43,528 nt of DNA from an uncultured Eubacteriales bacterium (GTDB taxonomy: Bacteria > Bacillota > Clostridia > Lachnospirales > Anaerotignaceae): assembly GCA_900546215.1 (NCBI GenBank), contig URCD01000010.1, forward strand, positions 1-43,528, written 5' to 3'. Positions 14,702 through 22,982 of this stretch are shown here, piece after piece. The first letter of the stretch is position 1; each line of letters starts with the position of its first letter. The notes below the pieces were generated by a model that had not been told where the DNA came from, did no database searches, and saw nothing but the letters and a program-made list of their open reading frames with translations. A program made the position numbers and the translations under genes.

Positions 14702-16993
14702 ATGATTAAATTATATGACAGCGGTGTTTATCTTTTAGACGGAAAGACTATCATTGAGGATAACATAAATGCTGAAAAGGAAATTGCCTCGGCAAAGGGC
14801 GCAAATGTAACAAAGGACGAGTGCGCTAAAAATACAATGGCTTACGGTATTTTAAATAAACACAATACCTCCGGGACTATGGATAAGCTGAAAATAAGAT
14901 TTGACGCTATGGCGTCTCATGATATTACATATGTTGGTATTGTACAGACAGCCCGTGCCAGCGGACTTGAAAAATTCCCTATGCCGTATGTTCTTACAAA
15001 CTGCCATAACAGCTTATGTGCCGTTGGCGGAACAATCAACGAGGACGATCATCTATTTGGACTTTCATGCGCGAAAAAATACGGCGGAATATATGTTCCT
15101 GCGCATCAGGCAGTAATTCATCAGTATATGCGTGAAATGATGTCGGGAGTTGGAAAGATGATTTTAGGCTCAGACAGCCATACACGTTACGGTGCTTTAG
15201 GAACAATGGCAATGGGTGAAGGCGGTCCTGAGCTTGTAAAGCAGCTTTTAAATAAAACCTATGATATAGACAGACCCCAGGTTATTGCCGTTTACCTTAC
15301 AGGCAAGCCGGCAGACGGAGTCGGCCCTCAGGACGTGGCGCTTGCAATAATCGGCGCTGTATTTGACAATGGATATGTTAAAAACAAGGTAATGGAATTT
15401 ATCGGAGACGGAATAGCCAATCTTTCTGTTGATTACAGAAACGGAATAGACGTTATGACGACCGAAACAACATGCCTTTCATCAGTATGGAAAACTGACG
15501 GCAAGGTAAAAGAATGGTACGATATTCATGGAAGAAGCGGAGACTATAAGGAACAGAACCCAGGCGATATAGCGTATTACGACGGTATGATTTATGTCGA
15601 CCTGTCAAAGATTAAGCCTATGATAGCTATGCCGTTCCATCCCAGCAATATTTATACTATTGATGAGCTTAACGCCAACCTTTTTGATATTCTGGACGAG
15701 GTTGAAAAAACAGGTGCAAAACAGCTTGATAATGATACAATCAAATTTTCTCTTAAAGACAAGGTTAAAAACGGCAGGCTGATAGTCGAACAGGGCGTTA
15801 TTGCTGGCTGTGCAGGAGGAACTTACGAGAATATCTGTGACGCGGGAGATATAATAAAAGGCAAGTCAATCGGAGACGGGGAATTTGCGCTCAGCGTGTA
15901 TCCTTCGAGCCAGCCGGTATTCCTTTCTCTTGTTGAAAACGGTAAGATTGCTGATATTATGATGTCAGGCGCAACGGTGCGTTCAGCGTTCTGCGGACCC
16001 TGCTTCGGTGCGGGAGACGTCCCTGCAAACAACTGCCTGAGTATCAGACATTCCACACGTAATTTCCCGAACCGTGAGGGATCGAAAATTACAAGCGGAC
16101 AAATTGCTTCGGTTGCGCTTATGGACGCGCGTTCAATTGCGGCTACAGCCATCAATAAGGGAGCTATAACTGCCGCTACTGATTTAGATGTAAACTATAC
16201 TAAACCCAAATACTTCTTTAACGGCGATGTCTATAAAAACAGATGCTATGACGGATACGGCAAGGCAGACAGCTCTGTTGAACTCAGATTTGGACCCAAT
16301 ATCACTGACTGGCCGGCAATGAGCTCGCTTACAGACGATATACTTCTTAAGGTAGTTTCGCTCATAACAGACCCGGTTACTACAACGGACGAGCTGATAC
16401 CTTCGGGAGAGACTTCTTCATACCGTTCAAATCCGCTTAAGCTTGCTGAGTTTGCCCTCTCAAGAAAGGACCCTGCTTATGTTGGCAAGGCTAAGGAAGT
16501 GCAGAAGGCTGAAAAGGCAAGACTTCAGGGCGAGGACCCCATTGAGGCGTTTGGAGAAATTAAGCCAGTAAGCGAAGCGATAAAAGCAAAGTTTGCTGAT
16601 TTTGATATCAATAAGACAGGAATAGGAAGCACAATTTACGCTGTTAAGCCCGGGGACGGTTCCGCAAGGGAACAGGCCGCAAGCTGTCAGAAGGTTCTCG
16701 GAGGATGGGCAAATATTGCAAGGGAATACGCAACAAAGAGATACCGCTCAAATCTTATAAACTGGGGTATGCTTCCCTTTATCTTCGAGGATAATACGCC
16801 TTTTGAAAATGGAGACTATATTTTTGTACCGGAGATAAAAAAGGCTGTAGAGGAAAAGAAAAATGAGATTCAGGCCTATATTGTAAAGGGAGATGGACTT
16901 GTTCCGTTTACTCTTAAAATGGGTGATATTACTGATGATGAAAGAAAGATTATTCTAGCTGGATGTCTCATAAACTTCTACGCGGAAAAATAA
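14702..16993 (+). CDS. Aconitase-family hydratase (YbhJ-like)
   Basis: 763-residue aconitase-superfamily hydratase; length and organisation match E. coli YbhJ, whose substrate is not established, rather than AcnA/AcnB. The 4Fe-4S ligands are visible: C370 in VIAGCAGGTYENI (matching GSCTNSSYED of aconitase) and C431 and C434 in FCGPCFG. GSDSHTRYGALGTMAMGEGG (156-175) is the substrate-binding motif, STRNFPNREGS the arginine-rich active-site loop, and GDGSAREQAA ... YRSNLINWGMLPF the swivelling C-terminal domain. It could be the main aconitase of this anaerobe or act on another hydroxy acid. AGGAGGT-like GGAGG precedes ATG 14702. Confidence 0.9.
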   Translation: MIKLYDSGVYLLDGKTIIEDNINAEKEIASAKGANVTKDECAKNTMAYGILNKHNTSGTMDKLKIRFDAMASHDITYVGIVQTARASGLEKFPMPYVLTNCHNSLCAVGGTINEDDHLFGLSCAKKYGGIYVPAHQAVIHQYMREMMSGVGKMILGSDSHTRYGALGTMAMGEGGPELVKQLLNKTYDIDRPQVIAVYLTGKPADGVGPQDVALAIIGAVFDNGYVKNKVMEFIGDGIANLSVDYRNGIDVMTTETTCLSSVWKTDGKVKEWYDIHGRSGDYKEQNPGDIAYYDGMIYVDLSKIKPMIAMPFHPSNIYTIDELNANLFDILDEVEKTGAKQLDNDTIKFSLKDKVKNGRLIVEQGVIAGCAGGTYENICDAGDIIKGKSIGDGEFALSVYPSSQPVFLSLVENGKIADIMMSGATVRSAFCGPCFGAGDVPANNCLSIRHSTRNFPNREGSKITSGQIASVALMDARSIAATAINKGAITAATDLDVNYTKPKYFFNGDVYKNRCYDGYGKADSSVELRFGPNITDWPAMSSLTDDILLKVVSLITDPVTTTDELIPSGETSSYRSNPLKLAEFALSRKDPAYVGKAKEVQKAEKARLQGEDPIEAFGEIKPVSEAIKAKFADFDINKTGIGSTIYAVKPGDGSAREQAASCQKVLGGWANIAREYATKRYRSNLINWGMLPFIFEDNTPFENGDYIFVPEIKKAVEEKKNEIQAYIVKGDGLVPFTLKMGDITDDERKIILAGCLINFYAEK

Positions 16994-17005
16994 ATAAGCT
17001 TTAAA

Positions 17006-17029
17006 AAACCCGGCAGCAATGCCGGGTTT
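17006..17029 (+). terminator. Terminator after the aconitase-family gene
   Basis: Perfect 10-bp stem AAACCCGGCA / TGCCGGGTTT with a GCAA tetraloop, followed by AAATTTGTTTT. Confidence 0.88.
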
Positions 17030-17066
17030 AAATTTGTTTTAAACTAATTTTTTGCATCAAAATTCG

Positions 17067-17095
17067 TTGACAATTTTTAAAGAAATTTGTAAAAT
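17067..17095 (+). promoter_or_regulatory. Orphan SigA-type promoter
   Basis: TTGACA (17067-17072), 17 nt, TAAAAT (17090-17095). The nearest downstream gene starts about 375 nt later, so it would make a long leader or a small RNA. Confidence 0.5.
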
Positions 17096-17408
17096 GATTT
17101 TCGCAGAGAAGCTCATTGATATGTATATGCAATGTATATCCGATTAATATTGCCGTTAGAAAATCTGTCTTAAGATAATATATTGGATAAATTATTTGCT
17201 GAATTATAATGAAATCACTAAAAATTTTTATCTGGTTTAATTATCAAAATTAGGGGGATAAATTCCTATTAAAAATAAATGAATGAATTTATATTCACTT
17301 TTTGACAAAAAGGGACTTTATGTATACAACAATTTAATCCATATATGTAATAAACTTTAAATTGCTTGGCGCATATAAATTTTTAATGCTAATTTCGAGA
17401 AAATTGGT

Positions 17409-17436
17409 TTGATTTAGGTAAATTTTGTGGTATACT
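17409..17436 (+). promoter_or_regulatory. Promoter for the sigma factor operon
   Basis: TTGATT (17409-17414), 16 nt, TATACT (17431-17436), with an extended -10 TGG. It looks like a housekeeping promoter; I do not see the AAC-type -35 of ECF autoregulation. Confidence 0.65.
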
Positions 17437-17470
17437 ATCCCGGAGAATAAAATAGGATTTGGTGAAGATA

Positions 17471-18013
17471 ATGATTTTTGTATTCGATACAAATGAAGAC
17501 AGTGAACTCTTTTATTATTACTATAATAAATATTACAGGCTGATGTATAAATATGCGTATAATATTGTTAAAGACATCGACGATACCGAGGACGCACTTC
17601 AAGATGCTTGGGCTGGAATTTCCGAATGTATGCCAAAGATCAGAGAACTTGAAGAAAGGCTTGTTGTTTATTATTTAGTAATATCAGCAAAGCACAGTGC
17701 CATTGATATTTATAACAAACGGAAGAAGCAGGAGATACTTGTAGACAGCAAGGCGGTTAATAATTTCAGAGATTATTATGGAAACAGATTTGTAGATGAA
17801 ATAACCAGTGATGTCTTTGAGACATTAAGAGGTATGAAACCAGAATATGAAGATGCGATTAATCTAAAGTATATTCTTAAATTTACTTTCAAAGAGATTG
17901 CACTGCTGAGAGGCATAACCGAAACAAACGCTTCAACCAGAGTTTACAGAGCAAGAGATAAATTCAAGAAAAGTCTTGCTGAAATGAGGAGTAAGTCTAA
18001 TGGACAAAAATAA
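17471..18013 (+). CDS. ECF-like RNA polymerase sigma factor
   Basis: 180-residue sigma-70 family protein with region 2 (YYNKYYRLMYKYAYNIVKDI, DDTEDALQDAWAGI) and region 4 (LKYILKFTFKEIALLRGITE and STRVYRARDKFKKSL) but no regions 1 or 3, as in ECF sigma factors. It should direct RNA polymerase to a small set of promoters, probably for envelope functions. ATG 17471 is preferred (GGTGA 5-6 nt upstream) over TTG 17459 and GTG 17462, which lack a spaced ribosome site. It overlaps the DUF4367 gene by 14 nt, so the two are coupled. Confidence 0.9.
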   Translation: MIFVFDTNEDSELFYYYYNKYYRLMYKYAYNIVKDIDDTEDALQDAWAGISECMPKIRELEERLVVYYLVISAKHSAIDIYNKRKKQEILVDSKAVNNFRDYYGNRFVDEITSDVFETLRGMKPEYEDAINLKYILKFTFKEIALLRGITETNASTRVYRARDKFKKSLAEMRSKSNGQK

Positions 18014-18752
18014 TATAAATGATGACCTAATGAACGATGAATACATAGATAAATTATTAGAAGAAACCCTTACGAATTTCGCTCTTGAAGAGGGCGAAAG
18101 ATTAATGAAGGAAGCGGAAGAGCTTGAAGGCTTTGACCCTCCCGAATTTTCAGATGATTATAAAAGACATATCAATAAGCTTATGGGCAGGAACTATTAC
18201 AAAATCAAAAAACACCGCAGGCCTGCCATATTAAAATTTGCGACTGTAATAGCGCTTTGTTTCGTTGTATCAATGCCTATCGCCTATAGCGCTAATGCTG
18301 ATTTCAGACTGTTCTTTAACAGGTTGTTTAAGGACTTCGGAACTCATTATGACGTAACACAGACTGTAACAGACCAGGATTATGATTTTTCTGCTATACC
18401 TGATAGTTGGGAATATTTCTATATACCTGAGTATATACCAGAAGGTCATAAGGTAGATAGCATAATTTCTAACAAATATTACATTGAAATAATATATAAA
18501 TCTGAAAACGACAAAATTACTTTTAAACAGTTTGATGAAAAGAAATTAATTAAAAGCTTGGATAGTGAACATGCAGATTCTGAAAAAGTTGAAATTAATA
18601 ATTATGAAGGATATGTAGTAGATAGTAATTTAGCTAAGGTTTTAACTTGGAATAATAACTCTAATTCATTTAAAATTTCAGTTAGTGATGGAACAATAGA
18701 TACTAAAGAACTTATTAAAATGGCAGAAAGCATGGAAATTATCAGTAAATAA
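18000..18752 (+). CDS. DUF4367 membrane protein, probable anti-sigma factor
   Basis: 250 residues. A cytoplasmic N-terminal segment (1-75, acidic then basic KIKKHRRP) is followed by one membrane helix (about 78-98: ILKFATVIALCFVVSMPIAY) and an extracytoplasmic DUF4367 domain (about 130-250; SWEYFYIPEYIPEGHKVDSI and EINNYEGYVVDSN). The single-pass topology and the overlap with the sigma gene suggest it holds the sigma factor at the membrane until a signal reaches the outer domain. There is no zinc-binding HxxxCxxC motif. The anti-sigma role is inferred from context. Confidence 0.85.
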   Translation: MDKNNINDDLMNDEYIDKLLEETLTNFALEEGERLMKEAEELEGFDPPEFSDDYKRHINKLMGRNYYKIKKHRRPAILKFATVIALCFVVSMPIAYSANADFRLFFNRLFKDFGTHYDVTQTVTDQDYDFSAIPDSWEYFYIPEYIPEGHKVDSIISNKYYIEIIYKSENDKITFKQFDEKKLIKSLDSEHADSEKVEINNYEGYVVDSNLAKVLTWNNNSNSFKISVSDGTIDTKELIKMAESMEIISK

Positions 18753-18827
18753 ATATTGTGTGCAATATATTGTATTTTATTAGTTTATATAAAAGTGGTC
18801 AGTAAAAAACGAAAGGGTAGGTATTAT

Positions 18828-19253
18828 ATGAAAAAGAAACTTACGGTGCTTCTTTTAGCAGCTATGATGGCATTTGGCGGGGTTGTAACAGCATATGCAG
18901 AGCCTGAAACAACTACAAGGGAAGAAGAGGAAATATCACCTGCGTATGCAGATATAGTTGCAATTCTCTACGGTTTTAAAATTTATAGTGATGGAGAGGC
19001 ATACTATACAGCTGATGTTACTACTGACAGTTCAACAAAGATAAAATGTTATATGGAATTACAGTATAGTGGTCCAAATGGCTGGGAAAAGGTTAAGGGT
19101 GCAACATATACAAGATATGAGTCATCATATGACTTTACAAGTTCTTGTTATGTTGACGAAACTGGTGATTACAGAGTATATTATGAGATAACAGCTTATT
19201 ACGGAAACGGAAAATCAGAGACAGCAACAAAATACAAATACGATACATATTAA
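18828..19253 (+). CDS. Small secreted protein of unknown function
   Basis: 141-residue exported protein with a clear signal peptide (MKKKLTVLLLAAMMAFGGVV ending TAYA, cleavage near residue 24). The mature part is Tyr- and Thr-rich with alternating beta-like segments (YYTADVTTDSSTKIKCYMEL, TGDYRVYYEITAYYGNGKS) and could be a single immunoglobulin-like or beta-sandwich domain. I do not recognise a family. Start set at ATG 18828 with GGGTAGG upstream; the longer reading from 18756 would hide the signal peptide. It follows the sigma/DUF4367 pair and is closed by a strong terminator, so it is probably the third gene of that operon. Confidence 0.82.
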   Translation: MKKKLTVLLLAAMMAFGGVVTAYAEPETTTREEEEISPAYADIVAILYGFKIYSDGEAYYTADVTTDSSTKIKCYMELQYSGPNGWEKVKGATYTRYESSYDFTSSCYVDETGDYRVYYEITAYYGNGKSETATKYKYDTY

Positions 19254-19294
19254 TAAGACATCTATTACAAAAGATAAAAAGCCTCACGAATTAA

Positions 19295-19331
19295 CAGCGG
19301 GACTGTCCGATACAGTCCCGCTGATTTTTTT
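19295..19331 (+). terminator. Strong intrinsic terminator after the secreted-protein gene
   Basis: Perfect 12-bp stem CAGCGGGACTGT / ACAGTCCCGCTG (19295-19306 / 19312-19323), loop CCGAT, then ATTTTTTT. Confidence 0.95.
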
Positions 19332-19355
19332 ATTTGCATATTATTAGCATATCAA

Positions 19356-19387
19356 AAGCCTCCGCAATCGCGGAGGCTTATTTTTTA
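19356..19387. terminator. Bidirectional terminator after the second M23 gene
   Basis: Perfect 10-bp stem AAGCCTCCGC / GCGGAGGCTT (19356-19365 / 19370-19379), loop AATC. It sits just beyond the minus-strand stop codon (19385-19387); T runs are on both sides (ATTTTTT on plus, TTTTGAT on minus). Confidence 0.88.
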
Positions 19388-20575
19388 ATATCCTATATTC
19401 GGCACACCCAGATAAGGTTCAGGGCTTGTATGTGAACCGTTCACGCGCACCTCAAAATGGCAGTGGTTGCCGGTTGAGTTTCCTGTGCTTCCGATTTTGG
19501 CTACCTGCTGTCCTCTCGTTACAGTATCACCCTTGGAAACAGTAAGGCTTGAGTTATGACCGTACAGCGTTACAAGTCCGCCGCCGTGGTTAATCATTAC
19601 AGTGTTACCGTAACCGCTCATCCATCCGGCATAGATTACCGTACCTGCCTCAGCCGCAACAACTGCTGAACCGTAGGATGCCGGTATGTCATAGCCTGTG
19701 TGGAACTCACTTCCGTTTCCAATAGGCCTGTCACGTGTAACATAACCGCTTGAAAGGCTTGAACTGGAAGGAGCCCTTGAAGGTACCGGCCAGTTAAGCT
19801 GTCCGCCTGTGTATACAAACGAAGACTTGGAAGAGGACTGCTCAGCAAGAAGCTGATTAATTAATCTTGACGCTTCCTGACTGGCTTTCTCGTTGCTTGA
19901 TATAAGCTGATTATACTTTGCCTCGTCCTGAGCATAGGACGCTATCAGATTTTCCTTTTCCTTAACTATGGCGTTAAGGCTGTCCATTTTTTCCTGAGCA
20001 ACGCCTAAAAGGTATTCGCTCTGTTCCTTTTCCTCTTTAATACGCTCAGTTGTTTCTTTAATTTCATTTTGTGTTTCAGTAAGCTGCGTAAGCATATTAT
20101 TGTCATAGGACATAATGTCCTCAATATACTGCATACGCCTTATCATGTCTGAAAAGCTGTCAGAACCTAAAAGTATATCCAGGTAGCTGAGCTGGCTGTT
20201 TTCATAAAAAAATACCATTCTGCCAGAGAATGTCTCGAACTGCTGTTCACGCCTCTTTGTGGCCTCCTCAAGAGCCTTTTGCGATGCCTCTAGCCTTGCG
20301 GTAACGTCGTCAAGGTCGGACTGGGCCTCATCAAGCTCACGCTGAGCGGCGTTTACTACATCGTCCATTGCGCGTATTTCAGCTTCAACATCAGCCTGCT
20401 TCTTCCTTGCTTCCTCCAGGGCCTTCTGCGCGTTCTGCGTTTGCTTTGAAAGCTCGCTTCGCTCATTCTGCAGTTCTGTAAGAGTTTTAGCCTCCGCCTC
20501 CATATAGGGAAGGGAAGTGACGCTTACCGCTGCCATAACGGCCAGGGCGGTAATATATTTTAAATGTTTTTTCAT
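19385..20575 (-). CDS. Secreted coiled-coil M23 peptidoglycan endopeptidase (paralogue)
   Basis: 396 residues with the same plan as the protein at 1041-2183: signal peptide (1-29, ending AEA), long coiled coil (about 30-245), a Ser-rich linker (247-276) and a C-terminal LytM/M23 domain with H292 and D296 (EFHTGYD), H371 and H373 (NHCHFEV) and YGH at 338-340. The two M23 domains are nearly alignable end to end (shared GNTV-ISHGGGL or INHGGGL and YGHNS). Likely a division or elongation hydrolase outside the membrane. Own promoter (20609-20637) and terminator, so a single-gene unit. Confidence 0.94.
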   Translation of the reverse strand: MKKHLKYITALAVMAAVSVTSLPYMEAEAKTLTELQNERSELSKQTQNAQKALEEARKKQADVEAEIRAMDDVVNAAQRELDEAQSDLDDVTARLEASQKALEEATKRREQQFETFSGRMVFFYENSQLSYLDILLGSDSFSDMIRRMQYIEDIMSYDNNMLTQLTETQNEIKETTERIKEEKEQSEYLLGVAQEKMDSLNAIVKEKENLIASYAQDEAKYNQLISSNEKASQEASRLINQLLAEQSSSKSSFVYTGGQLNWPVPSRAPSSSSLSSGYVTRDRPIGNGSEFHTGYDIPASYGSAVVAAEAGTVIYAGWMSGYGNTVMINHGGGLVTLYGHNSSLTVSKGDTVTRGQQVAKIGSTGNSTGNHCHFEVRVNGSHTSPEPYLGVPNIGY

Positions 20576-20608
20576 TCCATCACCCTTATTTACATAATTC
20601 CATGTGAC

Positions 20609-20637
20609 ATTATACTACACAGTTCGATAAAATGCAA
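20609..20637 (-). promoter_or_regulatory. SigA promoter for the second M23 gene
   Basis: On the minus strand: TTGCAT (complement 20632-20637), 17 nt, TATAAT (complement 20609-20614), 33 nt before ATG 20575. Confidence 0.82.
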
Positions 20638-20715
20638 GAAAACATGATAAAATAGGGCTTTGTGTGAATATTATTGACAGTTAAACCAGTAAAATGGAAA
20701 TTGATATAATTTTGT

Positions 20716-20747
20716 AAAAACATAACGGCAGTGCATACACACCGCCG
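20716..20747 (-). terminator. Terminator of the TRAP/AtuA operon
   Basis: On the minus strand, CGGCGGTG (complement 20740-20747) pairs with CACTGCCG (complement 20726-20733) with one G-U pair, followed by TTATGTTTTT. It lies 39 nt beyond the last gene of the seven-gene operon. Confidence 0.8.
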
Positions 20748-20785
20748 CCATGTAGGAAGAAAAAAGGATATTGAATGAAGAAATT

Positions 20786-21694
20786 TTATAAATCTTTGTT
20801 CATAAGACTGCCGTACATCCACGGCCTTCTGTCTTTAAGCATTGGATATGCCGCTCTGCCAAGCCTAAGGTCTGCGGCCTTAAGCGTTCCTATTACCAAA
20901 TCCTCGCTGTCAAGCTGGCTTTCAGCTAAAATATCCCCAAAGTTATTGATGATCTTACTGTGTCCGGCTCGCTGCCAAAGACCTGTGCTTCCGCCCATAT
21001 CGTGCTTTCCGCCGGCTGTGCAGGCGACAAAGCATACCTGATTTTCAAGGGCGCGTATTCTTGGCGCCGTATTAAAAAGATACTGCTTTTCCTCTCCAAT
21101 TCCAACGCCGCCGCCTTTGCCCTCGGCCGTTTCCTTTGCATCTCTTACAGCTACAAATCCAATGAATACACATATTTCAGCACCTTTAACGGCCACCATT
21201 CTGGCAGGCTCAGGGAAAAACAGCTCATAGCATATAATAATGCCGATTTTTCCAATTGCTGTGTTAAAAACCTGCGGCTCTGTGCCCTGCAGGAAATAGT
21301 CCTTTTCGATAAGCGGAAGATGTATCTTTCTTTCAACTCCGATGAACCCCTCAGGCCCTACAAGCACTGCCGAATTATACGGAACCATTGTGGCGGCAGT
21401 TCGTTCGGCTATACCGAATATTACATAACAGCCGACCTCGCGTGCGGCGGCAATAATTCTGTCTGTAGCAGGGCCGGGAACCGTCTCAGCGCCGTAATCC
21501 CAGTAGTCACGGCGGTTTTCAGGATTGCTTTCCCTGATATAGCCGCTTATTGACAGCTCGGGAAAAACCACGAGGTCAGGCTTTTCATCTTTAAGGGACA
21601 ATATTTTATCAACATGATACTGAATGTTTTTTTCTTTGTCATATACGCCGTAGGTTTCGGCTTGTACGCATACAACCTTTAAATTTTCTTTCAT
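20786..21694 (-). CDS. Carbon-nitrogen hydrolase (nitrilase/amidase family), last gene of TRAP operon
   Basis: 302-residue nitrilase-superfamily enzyme with the complete Glu-Lys-Cys triad: E46 (FPELSISGY), K123 (ERKIHLP) and C155 (ICYELFFPE). It hydrolyses a non-peptide C-N bond (amide, nitrile or carbamoyl). A Gly-rich insertion (EGKGGGVGIGEEKQYLF) after the GAEI strand is shared with the homologue at 26287-27168. No signal peptide, so it acts in the cytoplasm on an imported substrate. GGGAGG lies 8 nt before ATG 21694, and dctM ends 16 nt upstream. The exact substrate cannot be inferred. Confidence 0.92.
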   Translation of the reverse strand: MKENLKVVCVQAETYGVYDKEKNIQYHVDKILSLKDEKPDLVVFPELSISGYIRESNPENRRDYWDYGAETVPGPATDRIIAAAREVGCYVIFGIAERTAATMVPYNSAVLVGPEGFIGVERKIHLPLIEKDYFLQGTEPQVFNTAIGKIGIIICYELFFPEPARMVAVKGAEICVFIGFVAVRDAKETAEGKGGGVGIGEEKQYLFNTAPRIRALENQVCFVACTAGGKHDMGGSTGLWQRAGHSKIINNFGDILAESQLDSEDLVIGTLKAADLRLGRAAYPMLKDRRPWMYGSLMNKDL

Positions 21695-21710
21695 ATTTTC
21701 GGCCTCCCTG

Positions 21711-22982
21711 TTATTTTACTAAAACGGTGGAAAGTATCGGGACAAAGGTAAGAACCATCAGGATTACCACAGACGCTATAATAAATGGTATCGCTTTAGG
21801 TATAATCTCGGTGAATTTGCATTTTGCAATATCTGCCGCAACATAAAGATTGGGCCCCACAGGAGGGGTAACCTGTCCAATTGAAAGGTTAACTACCGTT
21901 ACGACTCCTAGATGGAGCAGGTCAATACCAAGTGCCTGCGCAATCGGTACGATAATAGGAAGAAGTATATACATTGCAGACACTCCGTCCATAAGACAGC
22001 CGGCAATAAGGAATACAATATTTATTATGAACAGCATTACATATTTATTATCTGTGAGCCTGAGAGCCATATTTGTCAGATTAGCTACTATTCCCTGATG
22101 GGCCAGAACATACGAGAATACGCCGGCGCAGGAAACAATAAGCATTATAACGCCGGTTGTTGCCACTGTTCTTTTAAGAGTTCTTATAAACTGTTCCAGC
22201 TTCATTTCCTTATATATGAATACTCCGACAAAAATACTGTAGACGGAAGCAACGGCTGCGGCCTCGGTCGCAGTAAAAATGCCTCCGTAAATGCCTCCAA
22301 GCACTATAACCGGGCTTAGTATGCCCCAAAACGCGCCCATAAGAGCCTTAAGCTTTTCTTTTCTGCTGAATTTTTGCTCACTGCCTCTCCAATTGTTTTT
22401 CTTGGAGTATATAAATACGATTACGCAGAGTGACAGTGCAACCAGTATGCCTGGAATAATACCTGATATAAACAGGTCACCTATTGATACCCCTGTAATC
22501 ATGCCGTATACAACAAAGGAGATACTGGGCGGAATAATTGTTCCAAGGGAACCTGAAATCGCTGACAGCGCGCCTGAGAAGGATTTATCGTATCCTTCAG
22601 CTATCATTGCCGGTATAAGAATTGAGCCTACCGCCGCAACAGTTGCCGTACCTGAACCTGATATTGCTGCAAAGAAAAGAGCCACAATAATCATTACATA
22701 GCCAAGCCCGCCGTATACGGGGCCAATAAACATTTTCGCCACATTTATAAGTCTTTTGGAAATTCCGCCTTCGTCCATTGCCGTGCCTGCCAGTACGAAT
22801 AACGGAATGGTAAGCAGTGTAAACTTTTCAACTGTCGACTGTAATATAGACGGGATTGATGTAATGGGAAATCCGGCAAACAGCAGTGTAAACGCACTTG
22901 AAAGGCCAAGGGCAATTGCGATTGGAACATTAATAACGATTAACACTGCCAGTGATACGAATAAAACAACTGTACTTGTCAT
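21711..22982 (-). CDS. dctM: TRAP transporter large permease (DctM)
   Basis: 423-residue integral membrane protein, the sodium-driven transport subunit of a tripartite ATP-independent periplasmic-type (TRAP) transporter. The length fits the family. Signatures include SGSGTATVAAVGSILIPAM, the TATEAAAVASVYSI repeat and the GQVTPPVGPNLYVAADIAKC C-terminal motif. About eleven to twelve hydrophobic helices. ATG overlaps the dctQ stop codon (ATGA), the usual DctQ-DctM coupling. It works with DctP and DctQ at 22979-24564. Confidence 0.96.
   Translation of the reverse strand: MTSTVVLFVSLAVLIVINVPIAIALGLSSAFTLLFAGFPITSIPSILQSTVEKFTLLTIPLFVLAGTAMDEGGISKRLINVAKMFIGPVYGGLGYVMIIVALFFAAISGSGTATVAAVGSILIPAMIAEGYDKSFSGALSAISGSLGTIIPPSISFVVYGMITGVSIGDLFISGIIPGILVALSLCVIVFIYSKKNNWRGSEQKFSRKEKLKALMGAFWGILSPVIVLGGIYGGIFTATEAAAVASVYSIFVGVFIYKEMKLEQFIRTLKRTVATTGVIMLIVSCAGVFSYVLAHQGIVANLTNMALRLTDNKYVMLFIINIVFLIAGCLMDGVSAMYILLPIIVPIAQALGIDLLHLGVVTVVNLSIGQVTPPVGPNLYVAADIAKCKFTEIIPKAIPFIIASVVILMVLTFVPILSTVLVK

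Larger units (their letters stand above)
17030..17470. other. Long AT-rich intergenic region upstream of the sigma factor
   Basis: About 440 nt without a convincing coding region. It holds an orphan promoter at 17067-17095, a second promoter-like pair (TTGACA 17302-17307, 15 nt, TATACA 17323-17328), a weak inverted repeat TGAAT / ATTCA (17284-17297) followed by a T run, and the gene-proximal promoter at 17409-17436. A small RNA or long leader is possible, but I see no known riboswitch or RNA fold. Confidence 0.5.

Noticed and set aside
18753..18768. Inverted repeat ATATTG-TGTG-CAATAT after the DUF4367 gene as a terminator
   Set aside because: Only a 6-bp AT-rich stem with a poor T tract; too weak to separate the secreted-protein gene from its operon.
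20960..21553. 197-residue antisense reading frame inside the carbon-nitrogen hydrolase gene
   Set aside because: Composition is not protein-like, no start signal, and the minus strand codes for a complete nitrilase-family enzyme.
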